Positions 18,360-29,992 of a stretch of DNA of 64,000 bases are shown here, one piece after another. The DNA comes from Negativicutes bacterium (GTDB lineage Bacteria > Bacillota_C > Negativicutes > Sporomusales_B > JARLHX01). The position numbers were made by a program, and so were the translations under genes. The notes under the pieces are model-generated. The model made no database searches. It worked only from the letters and a program-made list of their open reading frames with translations, and was not told the origin of the DNA. Numbering within the stretch: the stretch's first letter is position 1; each line of letters opens with the position of its first letter. The stretch is taken from positions 1-64,000 of the forward strand of contig JARLHY010000072.1 in NCBI GenBank assembly GCA_031292015.1, in the 5' to 3' direction.

Positions 18360-18665
18360 ATGAATATACTATTGGTTTGTTCAGGCGGCATGTCCAGCGC
18401 CATCGTGGTCAAGGCCATCCAGGGCGAAGCCGCGAAAAAAGGTCTGGCAATGAATGTGAAATCCATCGGCGCCGGGGAACTGCACGAGCAGCTGAAGATC
18501 GGCTGGGACGTGGTGCTGGTCGCTCCGCAGGTCCGGCACCGGCTGGCTGAGTTCAAGGAAGCGGCGGCCCAGTCCGGTGTTCCGGTGGCGCTGATCCCGC
18601 CGCAGGGCTACACGCCGCTGGGAGGGGCGACAGTCATCGCCGAAATCCAAAAGATCCTAAAGTAA
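18360..18665 (+). CDS. PTS lactose/cellobiose-family IIB component (ChbB-like)
   Basis: 101 residues. The N-terminal LLVCSGGMSS loop carries the phospho-Cys at residue 7. ATG 18360 has AAAGGGG 7 nt upstream; the longer open frame from 18264 overlaps murQ and is rejected. It passes phosphate from IIA to the incoming sugar bound on IIC, which is the next gene. Confidence 0.9.
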   Translation: MNILLVCSGGMSSAIVVKAIQGEAAKKGLAMNVKSIGAGELHEQLKIGWDVVLVAPQVRHRLAEFKEAAAQSGVPVALIPPQGYTPLGGATVIAEIQKILK

Positions 18666-18678
18666 CGGGAGACGTTTC

Positions 18679-19944
18679 ATGGATAAATTCTTTCAGCTGC
18701 TGGACCGCTATCTGATACCGGTGATGACCAGGCTGTCCGAGCAGCGTCACCTGAGGGCCGTCCGCGACGGGATCATTTCCACCATTCCGCTGATCATCGT
18801 CGGCAGTTTTTTTCTGATTATCGCTTTTCCGCCGATACCGGCCCTGGCCGAGGCGGTCAAACCGTTTGCCGGAAAAATCCTGCTGCCGTTCCGCCTGACC
18901 ATGGGCCTGATGGCCCTTTACGCCTGCCACAGCATCGGCTATTATCTGGCAAGGTCGTACAAACTGGACGGAGTGGCCGGCGGGGTGCTGGCGATGGCGG
19001 CTTTTCTGCTGACAAGCGTGCCGATGGACGTCGGCAACAAGGGGCTGGCCCTGTCGATGGAGAATCTGGGCGGTGGCGGGATGTTCGTGGCTATCGTCAT
19101 GGCGATCTTCGCGGTGGAGGTGCTGCGGTTCACCAAAGAGCGGAAGCTGATCATCAGGATGCCGGAAGGAGTGCCGGACTCGGTGGCCAGGTCTTTTGAG
19201 GCCCTGATTCCGGCGGCGGTGATCATTCCCGTCGTCTGGGGGCTGCGGGACGTGGCCGGTTTTGATATCCAGATGTTCGTGACCGGGCTGTTCCAGCCGC
19301 TGGTGGTGGCCGGCAACACCCTGGGCGGGGTGCTGGCGCCGGTGATCATCATCACCCTGCTGTGGGCCACAGGCATTCACGGCGATTCGGTGGTGGGGAC
19401 GGTGGCCCGGCCGGTGTGGCTGGTGCTGCTGGACCAGAACATCGCCGCCGCCGCCGCCGGCCAGCCTATCCCGAACATAGCCCCTGAGCCTTTTTTCCAG
19501 TGGTTTGTCTGGATCGGCGGCAGCGGGGCGACCATCGGTCTGGTATTTTTGATGCTGCGGTCCAAATCGCCTTACCTGCGCAGCATCGGCCGGGCGACGC
19601 TACTGCCCGGGGTGTGCAACATCAACGAGCCGGTTATCTTCGGGGTGCCGGTGATGCTCAATCCGCTGCTGTTCGTGCCCTTTTTACTGGGCCCGGTGAT
19701 CATCGCCACACTGACCTATTTTACTATGCAGCTGGGACTTGTGACCAAACCGTACATCCTCGTCCCCTGGACGCTGCCGGCTCCGATCGGGGCTTATCTG
19801 GCCACCGGCGGCGACTGGCGGGCGATCGTCCTGGCCCTGGTCAATATCAGCATTGTCACGCTGTGCTATTATCCTTTCTTTCAGGCTTACGAACGGAAAA
19901 TGCTGCGGGAAGAGGCCGCAGGAACCCAGGAGGAAACCAAATGA
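18679..19944 (+). CDS. PTS lactose/cellobiose-family IIC permease (ChbC-like)
   Basis: 421 residues with about ten helices. Start region LDRYLIPVMTRLSEQRHLRAVRDGI and the central NINEPVIFGVPVMLNP motif are characteristic of the cellobiose/diacetylchitobiose IIC family. It translocates and phosphorylates a disaccharide. The surrounding genes suggest chitobiose or a MurNAc/GlcNAc disaccharide rather than cellobiose. Stop overlaps the IIA start (ATGA). Confidence 0.9.
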   Translation: MDKFFQLLDRYLIPVMTRLSEQRHLRAVRDGIISTIPLIIVGSFFLIIAFPPIPALAEAVKPFAGKILLPFRLTMGLMALYACHSIGYYLARSYKLDGVAGGVLAMAAFLLTSVPMDVGNKGLALSMENLGGGGMFVAIVMAIFAVEVLRFTKERKLIIRMPEGVPDSVARSFEALIPAAVIIPVVWGLRDVAGFDIQMFVTGLFQPLVVAGNTLGGVLAPVIIITLLWATGIHGDSVVGTVARPVWLVLLDQNIAAAAAGQPIPNIAPEPFFQWFVWIGGSGATIGLVFLMLRSKSPYLRSIGRATLLPGVCNINEPVIFGVPVMLNPLLFVPFLLGPVIIATLTYFTMQLGLVTKPYILVPWTLPAPIGAYLATGGDWRAIVLALVNISIVTLCYYPFFQAYERKMLREEAAGTQEETK

Positions 19945-20273
19945 GCGAAACAGTAATTTTCGAGATCATCCTGCACGCCGGCAACGCCAGGGCCGAAGCC
20001 TACGACGCCCTGCGGGCGGCCCAGGCGGGGGATTTCGCCAAAGCCGGGGACCATTTGCGCCAGGCCGAGGAAGAGGTGGGGGCGGCCCACCGGACCCAGG
20101 CTGATATGATTCAGCGGGAGGCCGGGGGGGAGAAGACGGAACTGTCGCTGCTGCTTATCCACGCCCAGGATCATCTGATGACCGCCATGGCCGAAAAAAA
20201 TCTGATCGAAAATATGGTCGGGATGCATAAAACCATTCAGGAGCTGTCCCGCAAACTGGAGGGAAGCCGATGA
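19941..20273 (+). CDS. PTS lactose/cellobiose-family IIA component (ChbA-like)
   Basis: 110 residues, all-helical. LLIHAQDHLMTAMAEKNL carries the phospho-His, nearly identical to the ChbA/LacF signature. ATG 19941 overlaps the IIC stop as ATGA with AGGAGG upstream; its own stop overlaps the next ATG the same way, so translation is coupled. It receives phosphate from HPr, encoded further down the same operon. Confidence 0.92.
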   Translation: MSETVIFEIILHAGNARAEAYDALRAAQAGDFAKAGDHLRQAEEEVGAAHRTQADMIQREAGGEKTELSLLLIHAQDHLMTAMAEKNLIENMVGMHKTIQELSRKLEGSR

Positions 20274-21589
20274 AAGGACTGAAGATCGCGGTGATCGGCG
20301 GCGGCAGCAGCTATACGCCGGAACTGGTGGACGGCTTCATCCGGCGGGCCGGGGAACTGCCGACAGCCGAAATCTGGCTGGTGGACATCGCCGCCGGCCA
20401 GAAAAAGCTGGACATTGTCGGCAAACTGGTGCGGCGGATGATCGCCCGGGCCGGGCTGGACATCAAGGTGGTGCTGACGCTGGACCGGCGGGAGGCTCTG
20501 CGCGGAGCCGATTTCGTTGTCAGCCAGCTGCGGGTCGGGGGGCTGGAAGCCAGGATTCAGGACGAGCGGTTTCCTCTGAAATACAACGTGCTCGGTCAGG
20601 AGACCACCGGACCGGGCGGTTTTGCCAACGCCCTGAGGACCATCCCGGTGACCCTCGCCATCTGTCGGGACATCGAAGAGCTTTGCCCGCAAAGCTGGCT
20701 GATCAATTTCACCAATCCGTCCGGACTGATTACCGAAGCGGTGCTGAAGCACACCAGCGTCAAATGCCTCGGGCTGTGCAACGTGCCGATCCATATGGTG
20801 ATGACGGTGGCCAAGCTGCTGGAAGCCGACAACCGGGATATCGCCATCGATTTCGTCGGTCTCAACCACCTGGTGTGGGGCCGGACGGTGAAACACAAAG
20901 GCCGGGACATTACCAGGGCGATACTGGACAAGCTGGCCGACGGGGCGGCGCTGTCGATGAAGAACGTGCCTGACCTGAAATGGGACGGCGAGTTTCTCCA
21001 GGCCCTGGGGATGGTGCCCTGTCCTTACCACCGCTACTACTACATGACCGACCGCCTTGTGGCCGAGGAACTGGCGGCGGTGGCGCCGGGCGGGCCGGGC
21101 ACCAGGGCCGAGCAGGTCCAGGCGGTGGAAACCAGCCTGTTCCGACTGTACGAGGACGAAAATCTGGCCGAAAAGCCGAAAGAACTTGAGAAACGGGGCG
21201 GCGCCTACTACTCGGAAGCAGCGGTATCGCTGATTAGCGCTGTATATAACGATAAACAGGAAATTCACACTGTCGACACCGCCAACGCCGGCGCCATCCC
21301 TTTTCTGCCTGACGACAGCGTTGTTGAGATCAACTGCGTTGTCGGCAGGGATGGGGCGAGACCGGTCCCGGCCGGGGCTGTTCCCTTCGAAATCCTCGGC
21401 CTGATCCAGCAGGTCAAGGCCTATGAAATTCTGGCGGTGGAAGCCGGAGTTAGGGGGGACGAGGCCAAGGCCCTGCTGGCGCTGGTGAATCATCCTCTCA
21501 TTCCCTCGGCGACGGTGGCCAAACAGATTTTGGCCGAGCTGCTGACCATCAATAAGGAATATCTGCCGCAGTTCGTGCGGAATCAATAG
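20270..21589 (+). CDS. Glycoside hydrolase family 4, 6-phospho-beta-glycosidase (ChbF/LicH-like)
   Basis: 439 residues. Rossmann start KIAVIGGGSSYTPELVDGF (NAD+), NFTNPSGLITEAV, metal-binding Cys in CNVPIHM and His in GLNHLVW are GH4 hallmarks; the enzyme uses NAD+ and a divalent metal and cleaves a 6-phosphorylated disaccharide. In E. coli the same gene order (chbB-C-A-(R)-F-G) handles diacetylchitobiose-6-P. With MurNAc genes on both sides, GlcNAc/MurNAc-6-P disaccharides are an alternative substrate. Long reverse-strand frame over it is a shadow. Confidence 0.88.
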   Translation: MKGLKIAVIGGGSSYTPELVDGFIRRAGELPTAEIWLVDIAAGQKKLDIVGKLVRRMIARAGLDIKVVLTLDRREALRGADFVVSQLRVGGLEARIQDERFPLKYNVLGQETTGPGGFANALRTIPVTLAICRDIEELCPQSWLINFTNPSGLITEAVLKHTSVKCLGLCNVPIHMVMTVAKLLEADNRDIAIDFVGLNHLVWGRTVKHKGRDITRAILDKLADGAALSMKNVPDLKWDGEFLQALGMVPCPYHRYYYMTDRLVAEELAAVAPGGPGTRAEQVQAVETSLFRLYEDENLAEKPKELEKRGGAYYSEAAVSLISAVYNDKQEIHTVDTANAGAIPFLPDDSVVEINCVVGRDGARPVPAGAVPFEILGLIQQVKAYEILAVEAGVRGDEAKALLALVNHPLIPSATVAKQILAELLTINKEYLPQFVRNQ

Positions 21590-21608
21590 AGGAAACGGGG
21601 TTAGTTTT

Positions 21609-22358
21609 ATGCGACAACTGATTATCAACGCCGACGACTTCGGACTGACGCCGGGCTGCAACGCCGGGATCATCCGGGCTCTCACCCAGGGTATCGTCAG
21701 CGACACCACCATTATGATCAACACCGATTACGCCCAGGCGGCGGTGGAGCTGGCCAAAGCCAACGGCATCGGCCGGATCGGGCTGCATCTCAATCTGACC
21801 TTCGGTTCGCCGGTGTCGCCGGTGAGTGAGGTGGCCAGTCTGGTGGACGGTGAAGGCCGGTTTTTCCGCAAGATCGCCCGCTCGGTGGCAGGCCTCGATC
21901 CCCTGGAAGTGGAGCGGGAACTGCGAGCTCAGGTGGCTAAATTTCTCGCCACCGGGCTGAGTCTGACCCATCTTGACAGTCACCATCACGCCCATACCTA
22001 CCCCAAAATCACCGCCATGGTCGTCACCCTGGCGAAGGAGCTTGGGGTTCCGCTGCGGCAGACCGGCCCGGCGCTGCGATACCTGATAAAGGGAGCCAGA
22101 GTGGCAACCACCGAGGGATTTTCACCGAATTTCTACGACAAGGGCGTCACGGCGGAAAACCTGAAAAAGATCATCGGCGGCTGGCGCGAAGGCACACTGG
22201 AGATTATGTGCCATCCGGCCGAGGCCGGGCAGCTGATCTATGAAATAAGCGACTATAACGCCTGCCGGGAGCGGGAACTGGCGATCCTTACCGACCCGGA
22301 AATGAAGGATTTTCTGCAGGAGAACGGCGTCCGGCTGATCGGTTTCGCCGAGCTTTAG
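21609..22358 (+). CDS. ChbG/YdjC-type carbohydrate deacetylase
   Basis: 249 residues. LIINADDFGLTPGCN and HLDSHHHAHTYP provide the metal and catalytic residues of the YdjC/ChbG family, which removes one acetyl from chitooligosaccharide-6-P so that the GH4 enzyme can act. Its place right after the GH4 gene matches chbFG. Start ATG 21609 is preceded by GGAAACGGGG. Confidence 0.9.
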   Translation: MRQLIINADDFGLTPGCNAGIIRALTQGIVSDTTIMINTDYAQAAVELAKANGIGRIGLHLNLTFGSPVSPVSEVASLVDGEGRFFRKIARSVAGLDPLEVERELRAQVAKFLATGLSLTHLDSHHHAHTYPKITAMVVTLAKELGVPLRQTGPALRYLIKGARVATTEGFSPNFYDKGVTAENLKKIIGGWREGTLEIMCHPAEAGQLIYEISDYNACRERELAILTDPEMKDFLQENGVRLIGFAEL

Positions 22359-22364
22359 GCAAGT

Positions 22365-23528
22365 ATGGAACGGCTGCTGAGGATCTACCGCAAAAAGGAG
22401 CGGCTAGTGGCCGGGCTGATGTCCGGCACCTCCCTGGACGGCATCGATGTCGCCCTTGTCCGTATCAGCGGGAGCGGAGTCGCTTCAAAGGTGCGGCAGG
22501 TGGCCTTTCAGACCATCCCGTTTCCTGACGGTCTGCGCGAGGAGCTTCTGACGGTCTGCGTCAAGCAGACCTCGGATGTGGAAGCAGTCTGCCGGCTGAA
22601 TTTCCGGCTGGGGGAGGCGCTTGCCGCCGCGGTAGGTGAAGTCTGCGCAGGTTGCGGCGTGGCCCTGGCCGAGCTGGATATCATCGGTTCCCACGGCCAG
22701 ACGGTGTTTCATGTTCCCGGGGATTCCACCCTTCAGATCGGCGAGGCGGCAGTGATCGCCCAGCGGACGGGAGTCGTCACGGTGGACGACTTTAGGGTAA
22801 GGGATGTGGCGGCCGGTGGACAGGGGGCGCCGCTGGTTCCCTACAGTGAGTATATTCTGTACCGTGATCCGGTCAAGAGCCGCCTGCTGCAGAACATCGG
22901 CGGCATCGCCAATGTGACGCTGCTGCCGGCTGGGGCCGGGCCGGGCGAAATAACGGCCTTCGACACCGGTCCGGGCAATATGGTGCTGGACGCCTGCATG
23001 GCGATACTGACCGGGGGCCGGGAGCGTTTCGACCGGGACGGGCGGATGGCCGGCCGCGGCGAGGTCGACGGCGGGATGCTGCAGGAGCTGCTGAGCCACC
23101 CCTACTTTTCCCAGCCACCGCCGAAAACCACCGGGCGGGAGAGCTTCGGCGCCGAATACAGCGAAGGGGTTGTTGGCAAATATCTGGGGCAGGGCCTCGC
23201 GGCCGAAGATGTCGTGGCTACCCTTACCGCTTTTACGGCCCGCAGCATCGCCCGGGCCTACCGCGATTTTGTTTTTCCCTGCTGTCGGGCGGAGGAAGCG
23301 GTGGTCGGCGGCGGCGGACGCCTCAATCCGACCCTGATGGCCATGCTCAGGCGGGAACTGCCGGAGCTGACCATCCTCACCCAGGAAGACCTGGGCTTTG
23401 ACGGCGACGCCAAGGAAGCGGTGGCTTTCGCGATCCTGGCCAACGAAACGGTCAGCGGTCTGCCAAACAACCTGCCGGCCGTAACAGGGGCTTACCGGCC
23501 GGTAATTATGGGTAAAATATCATTATGA
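22365..23528 (+). CDS. anmK: Anhydro-N-acetylmuramic acid kinase
   Basis: 387 residues. VAGLMSGTSLDGIDVALV, IGSHGQTVFHVPG, NIGGIANVTLLP and FDTGPGNM are the AnmK signature set. It converts 1,6-anhydro-MurNAc (from lytic transglycosylases) to MurNAc-6-P, feeding MurQ upstream. ATG is only 6 nt after the deacetylase stop. Confidence 0.95.
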   Translation: MERLLRIYRKKERLVAGLMSGTSLDGIDVALVRISGSGVASKVRQVAFQTIPFPDGLREELLTVCVKQTSDVEAVCRLNFRLGEALAAAVGEVCAGCGVALAELDIIGSHGQTVFHVPGDSTLQIGEAAVIAQRTGVVTVDDFRVRDVAAGGQGAPLVPYSEYILYRDPVKSRLLQNIGGIANVTLLPAGAGPGEITAFDTGPGNMVLDACMAILTGGRERFDRDGRMAGRGEVDGGMLQELLSHPYFSQPPPKTTGRESFGAEYSEGVVGKYLGQGLAAEDVVATLTAFTARSIARAYRDFVFPCCRAEEAVVGGGGRLNPTLMAMLRRELPELTILTQEDLGFDGDAKEAVAFAILANETVSGLPNNLPAVTGAYRPVIMGKISL

Positions 23529-23538
23529 GGAGAAAATA

Positions 23539-23805
23539 ATGTTGGAAGAAACTGTTGTCATCACCAATAAGGTCGGGCTGCACGCCAGACCGGCGGCCCT
23601 GCTGGTCAAGGCCGCGAGCGGCTTTGCCGCCGACGTGGCCATCGCCAAGGGCGAAAAAGTGTTTAACGCCAAAAGTATTCTGGCGATCATGGGCGCCGCG
23701 GTGCGACAGGGGGACACAGTGGTGGTCAGGACCAGCGGTGCTGACGAGGCCGCGGCGATGGCCGCAGTCGCCGCCCTGATCAGATCCGGCTTTGGCGAGG
23801 AGTAA
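23539..23805 (+). CDS. HPr-family PTS phosphocarrier
   Basis: 88 residues. GLHARPAALLV carries the phospho-His; NAKSILAIMGA includes the regulatory-Ser region (KSI). An operon-borne HPr suggests a dedicated phosphate relay for the IIA-IIB-IIC genes upstream; whether it is the cell's general ptsH is not clear. ATG has AGGAG 8 nt upstream. Confidence 0.9.
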   Translation: MLEETVVITNKVGLHARPAALLVKAASGFAADVAIAKGEKVFNAKSILAIMGAAVRQGDTVVVRTSGADEAAAMAAVAALIRSGFGEE

Positions 23806-23850
23806 GCGGGAATACCGGGTCAACATTCTATTTGAGCGGGGGTTACCTAT

Positions 23851-25101
23851 TTGATACGTTGGGCAAGGCTACTGACTTCGACCCTGGTGCTGGCGGCCAT
23901 CCTGATTCTGCCGCTTTTCACCGGCGGCTGCGCCAGCGCGCCCAAACCGGAACCGGCGAAGGTCCCGGTCAGGCTTGGTATCGACAATCTCGACCAGCAC
24001 CTGGACCTGTTTGCCGGCAAGCGGGTCGGACTTGTCACCAACGCCACCGGGATGAACAGCGATTACGAGAGCACCATTGATGTGCTGAAAGCCAAGACCA
24101 ACCTTGTGGCGCTGTTTTCACCGGAGCACGGCATCCGCGGGGCGGCGACGGCCGGAGCCAAGGTCAGCAGCCAGGTGGACGACAAGACGGGCCTGCCGGT
24201 CAACAGCCTGTATGGCGACACCAAGAAGCCGACGCCGGAAATGCTGGCAGACATCGATGTGCTGGCTTTCGATATTCAGGATATCGGGGCACGGTCCTAC
24301 ACCTATATCTACACTATGGCCTACGCTATGCAGGGGGCCAAGGAGGCCGGGAAAACCTTCGTGGTATTCGACCGCCCCAACCCGGTAGGCGGGGTGGAGG
24401 TGGAGGGTGGCCTGGTGAAACCCGGCTTCGAGTCTTTCATCGGCATGTATCCTATACCGATCAGGCACGGGATGACGGTGGGCGAGCTGGCCAGGCTGTT
24501 CAACAAAGAGTTCGGGATCGGCTGTGACCTGGCGGTGGTGGAGATGACCGGCTGGAGAAGGGGCATGTACTTCGACGAGACGGGGCTGCCCTGGGTCATG
24601 ACTTCACCCAATATTCCCACCCCGGACACGGCGCTGGTTTATCCGGGAACCGGCCTGTTCGGCGGCACCAACATTTCCGAGGGAGTCGGCACCACCAGGC
24701 CCTTCGACTTTGTCGGCGCACCCTGGTTGGACGCCGACGCTTTTGCCGCCAGGATGAACGCCCAGAAACTGCCGGGGGTTATTTTCCGGCCGGCTTATTT
24801 CATGCCGCGGTTCGGCAACTTCAGCGGCGAAAACTGCGGCGGGGTGCAGCTCCATATCACCGACCGCAAGGCTTTCCGCCCGGTCAGAACAGGGCTGACG
24901 CTGCTTTATGCCGTCCAGGACATGAGTGGTGACAAGTTCGCTTTTAAAGAAGGGAGCAAGCGGCCGATGATGGACCTGATCACCGGCGATGATTCGGTGC
25001 GGGTGGGCCGGTACAGCCTGGAAGAACTGCTGGCGGCCTGGGATGCCGAGGCGCTGCGCTTCAAGGAGACGGCGAAAGGGTACTATATTTATCCGCGGTG
25101 A
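23851..25101 (+). CDS. DUF1343 lipoprotein, NamZ-like exo-beta-N-acetylmuramidase
   Basis: 416 residues. Signal peptide with lipobox TGGC (LPLFTGGCAS). VGLVTNATG, LFSPEHGIRG, FDIQDIGARSYTYIYTM, FDRPNPVGG and LVYPGTGLFGGTNISEG match DUF1343. The B. subtilis member NamZ removes MurNAc from the non-reducing end of peptidoglycan. As a lipoprotein it would act outside the membrane and deliver MurNAc or MurNAc-containing sugars to the operon's uptake system. TTG start after GGGGGTTACCTA. Last gene of the operon. Confidence 0.88.
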   Translation: MIRWARLLTSTLVLAAILILPLFTGGCASAPKPEPAKVPVRLGIDNLDQHLDLFAGKRVGLVTNATGMNSDYESTIDVLKAKTNLVALFSPEHGIRGAATAGAKVSSQVDDKTGLPVNSLYGDTKKPTPEMLADIDVLAFDIQDIGARSYTYIYTMAYAMQGAKEAGKTFVVFDRPNPVGGVEVEGGLVKPGFESFIGMYPIPIRHGMTVGELARLFNKEFGIGCDLAVVEMTGWRRGMYFDETGLPWVMTSPNIPTPDTALVYPGTGLFGGTNISEGVGTTRPFDFVGAPWLDADAFAARMNAQKLPGVIFRPAYFMPRFGNFSGENCGGVQLHITDRKAFRPVRTGLTLLYAVQDMSGDKFAFKEGSKRPMMDLITGDDSVRVGRYSLEELLAAWDAEALRFKETAKGYYIYPR

Positions 25102-25126
25102 CAGGATTTTTGACGGAAAATACAAA

Positions 25127-25163
25127 GAAAATCCAGCTTCTATATGGAAGGCTGGATTTTTTT
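25127..25163 (+). terminator. Terminator of the cell-wall sugar operon
   Basis: AAAATCCAGC(TTC) ... (GAAG)GCTGGATTTT with loop TATATG, one bulged base, followed by TTTG; it lies between the convergent namZ-like and prpR-like genes. Confidence 0.8.
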
Positions 25164-25179
25164 GTATAGTCATCGGTTG

Positions 25180-27099
25180 TTAGTAACTTCGCCTTAATTC
25201 AATTTTGTACGCTTTGAGCTTGCGATAAAGGGTGCTTCTGTCCAGCCCCAGCAATTGGGCCGCCTGCGTAATGTTGGAGCCGGATTCCTTCAAGGCGTTA
25301 ACAATCAAGGTTTCTTCAGGTACCGACGGAACGTGGACGATAATGTTGCCGGGGGTTGACTCTTCCTCCTGGTCTTCGCTTTCTTCCCAGTATTTTCGCA
25401 TTGCCACTTTATCTATATTGCTTTCTTTGGCAATGACAACCACCCTTTCGATAAAATACATTAATTCCCTGACGTTTCCGGGCCAAGTATATTTGGTCAG
25501 GTACTCGTAACCATCCGGGGTAATTTCGAGTTGTTTTGCGTGCAGCTTCTTATAGAATTCCAGGAAGTGTTTGGCCAAGAGCTTGATATCACCGTTTCTA
25601 TCCCGTAATGGCGGTATTTTGACCGACAAAACTTTCAGCCGGTAAAACAAATCTTGGCGAAATTCGCCGTCTTTGACCAAGCCCGGCAATTTTCTGTTGG
25701 TTGCGGTGATTATCCTTACGTCTACCGGAATATACTTGTCATCTCCCAGCCGCATGACTTGTTTTTCCTGTAATACCCTAAGAAGGCGACTTTGCCCATA
25801 TTTGTCCATTTCTGAAATCTCATCCAGAAACAAAGTGCCCCGATGCGCCATTTCAAATAATCCTGGCTTGCCTTTTTTAGTCGCTCCGGTAAACGCCCCT
25901 TCGACGTAGCCAAACAGTTCGCTCTCCAATAAGTTTAGCGGGAGGGCCGCACAGTTAACGGCGACGAAGGGGCGTTCCCTTCGTCGGCTGGCATTGTGGA
26001 TGCTTTGCGCAAACAACTCTTTTCCTGTTCCGGACTCCCCGGAAATCAGGACGGTTGAGTCGACCAGAGCTATTTCCTGAGCGATTCTTTTGGCCTCGGC
26101 GATTTGATCGGAAAGTCCAATGATCTTGGCAAAGGTGTGTTTGGCGACAAACCTTTTAGCCGACAATTCGTTGCGGATTTTGACCTCCATCTCCTGGATT
26201 CGCGTAATATCCTGAAGGGTTATTATTGCTCCGGCAACTGTCTGATCAATCGTTATGGGGGCAATATTGAAGGTAATCCAGGTATTTCCGAAATGAAAGG
26301 TCTGACCGACTGATTCTTTTCCTTCGCTGAAGCAACCATCCACATTGATAAAACTAAGTACCGAATCGATCTTCTGTCCAATCATTTCGCAGGCGGAACA
26401 CTTTAGCAAACGTTCGGCCGCACGACTGAATACCTTGATGATTTTATCGCTGTTTATACTGATAATCCCTTCGGATGAATGGTCGGCAAGAGCTTTGAAT
26501 TCCTCCGCCCGCTCCTTTTCAATCTTACGGGCCAGGACAATTTTCTGAGCTTCAAGGAATGCTGCCCGCAGAGAAAAGTCGCCGGAAGTGATAATCTGTG
26601 CCTTTAAACTCTTCTTCAGGGCTATATGGAAGGCCCTAACCCCGCCGACGATGATGTCGGCGTCTGACTTTGCTGCTTTTTCGACGACCGCGGGTATGTC
26701 TTCGATTTTATCCACGGAATAAATCTGTAAATGGATCCCCATGATCTCGGATAGGGCCTCTACATCACGAGCCATTTTCCGGAAATCTATCAGAGCAATT
26801 TTGGGGTTTTGCAAACCGGTAATGATTTTCGCCTGTTTGAAGGTTTGGGCTATGTCCTGTCCGGTAATAGCGATTTCGACAACAGGCATTCTGACCTCTG
26901 CGGCGATGACATAGGCGGTTCCTCCCCGGGAAACGATCACGTCTACCGCTTGGTTCTTCAGTCGTTTAGCCAGTTGAACCGCTCTGCGGGGCCTTGCCAG
27001 ATATATGTCGACTTCATCTTGCAAGCCGAGCTCGCTAACATTCCTTTTCCCTTGTAAATACAGGTGTTTATCTGGAGCAATAAAGGCTATTCGCGACAA
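25180..27099 (-). CDS. PrpR-N/PAS/AAA+/Fis sigma-54-dependent activator
   Basis: 639 residues from TTG 27099 (AGAGGTG 6 nt upstream; the frame is open to 27141). N-terminal PrpR-like sensor (VSRGGTAYVIAAEVRMPVVEIAITGQDI), a PAS region (residues about 210-300), AAA+ core with GESGTGKE, the sigma-54 contact motif EGAFTGA and an intact Walker B (GTLFLDEI), and a C-terminal Fis helix (NITQAAQLLGLDRSTLYRKL). It should drive the divergent LarA-like/enolase/MFS operon from the sigma-54 promoter at 27312. The ligand is probably a small carboxylate or sugar acid. Confidence 0.92.
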   Translation of the reverse strand: MSRIAFIAPDKHLYLQGKRNVSELGLQDEVDIYLARPRRAVQLAKRLKNQAVDVIVSRGGTAYVIAAEVRMPVVEIAITGQDIAQTFKQAKIITGLQNPKIALIDFRKMARDVEALSEIMGIHLQIYSVDKIEDIPAVVEKAAKSDADIIVGGVRAFHIALKKSLKAQIITSGDFSLRAAFLEAQKIVLARKIEKERAEEFKALADHSSEGIISINSDKIIKVFSRAAERLLKCSACEMIGQKIDSVLSFINVDGCFSEGKESVGQTFHFGNTWITFNIAPITIDQTVAGAIITLQDITRIQEMEVKIRNELSAKRFVAKHTFAKIIGLSDQIAEAKRIAQEIALVDSTVLISGESGTGKELFAQSIHNASRRRERPFVAVNCAALPLNLLESELFGYVEGAFTGATKKGKPGLFEMAHRGTLFLDEISEMDKYGQSRLLRVLQEKQVMRLGDDKYIPVDVRIITATNRKLPGLVKDGEFRQDLFYRLKVLSVKIPPLRDRNGDIKLLAKHFLEFYKKLHAKQLEITPDGYEYLTKYTWPGNVRELMYFIERVVVIAKESNIDKVAMRKYWEESEDQEEESTPGNIIVHVPSVPEETLIVNALKESGSNITQAAQLLGLDRSTLYRKLKAYKIELRRSY

Positions 27100-27311
27100 C
27101 CTAATCACCTCTTCGCGTCGAGTTGGCAAAATCTCAGTCAAAGGCTAACACCATCCTAAAGGATTTGAAGTTGAACATTTGCCCTAATTATACCATTGAC
27201 AAGGAAACCGGCAACAACAATTGCTGTAAAAATACCACGGGTGTTGCGACGATCGCCGTTTTTTTTCAGCAGAGATCGGCGAATAACCCGGAAAATGAGG
27301 CGCTCACAAAC

Positions 27312-27327
27312 TGGCACACTAATTGCA
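27312..27327 (+). promoter_or_regulatory. Sigma-54 (-24/-12) promoter
   Basis: TGGCAC-ACTAA-TTGCA, an exact match to the sigma-54 consensus spacing (GG at 27313-27314, GC at 27325-27326). It lies about 130 nt upstream of the LarA-like gene. The 358-bp gap 27100-27457 holds this promoter and presumably the activator's upstream sites, which I could not define. Confidence 0.9.
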
Positions 27328-27457
27328 TCTAACTGAATTAGTTCACTGTTGCAGCAGATGAAGCAAGCGCCCTCGTTTTCGACAATATTCGCCGAGCGTC
27401 TGTCGACTTGAAAAACACAGCAGAGCAGCGGACAGATAAGAGAGGAGAATTTTTTTG

Positions 27458-29942
<2,485 letters not shown>

Positions 29943-29992
29943 CCCGGGACAGTGCAAGCCTATCACTTATTGTCGGATAAGGAGATTATAGT

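Noticed and set aside
20237..21724. 495-codon minus-strand frame over the GH4 gene
   Set aside because: Antisense shadow; the plus strand carries all GH4 motifs and overlapping operon starts.
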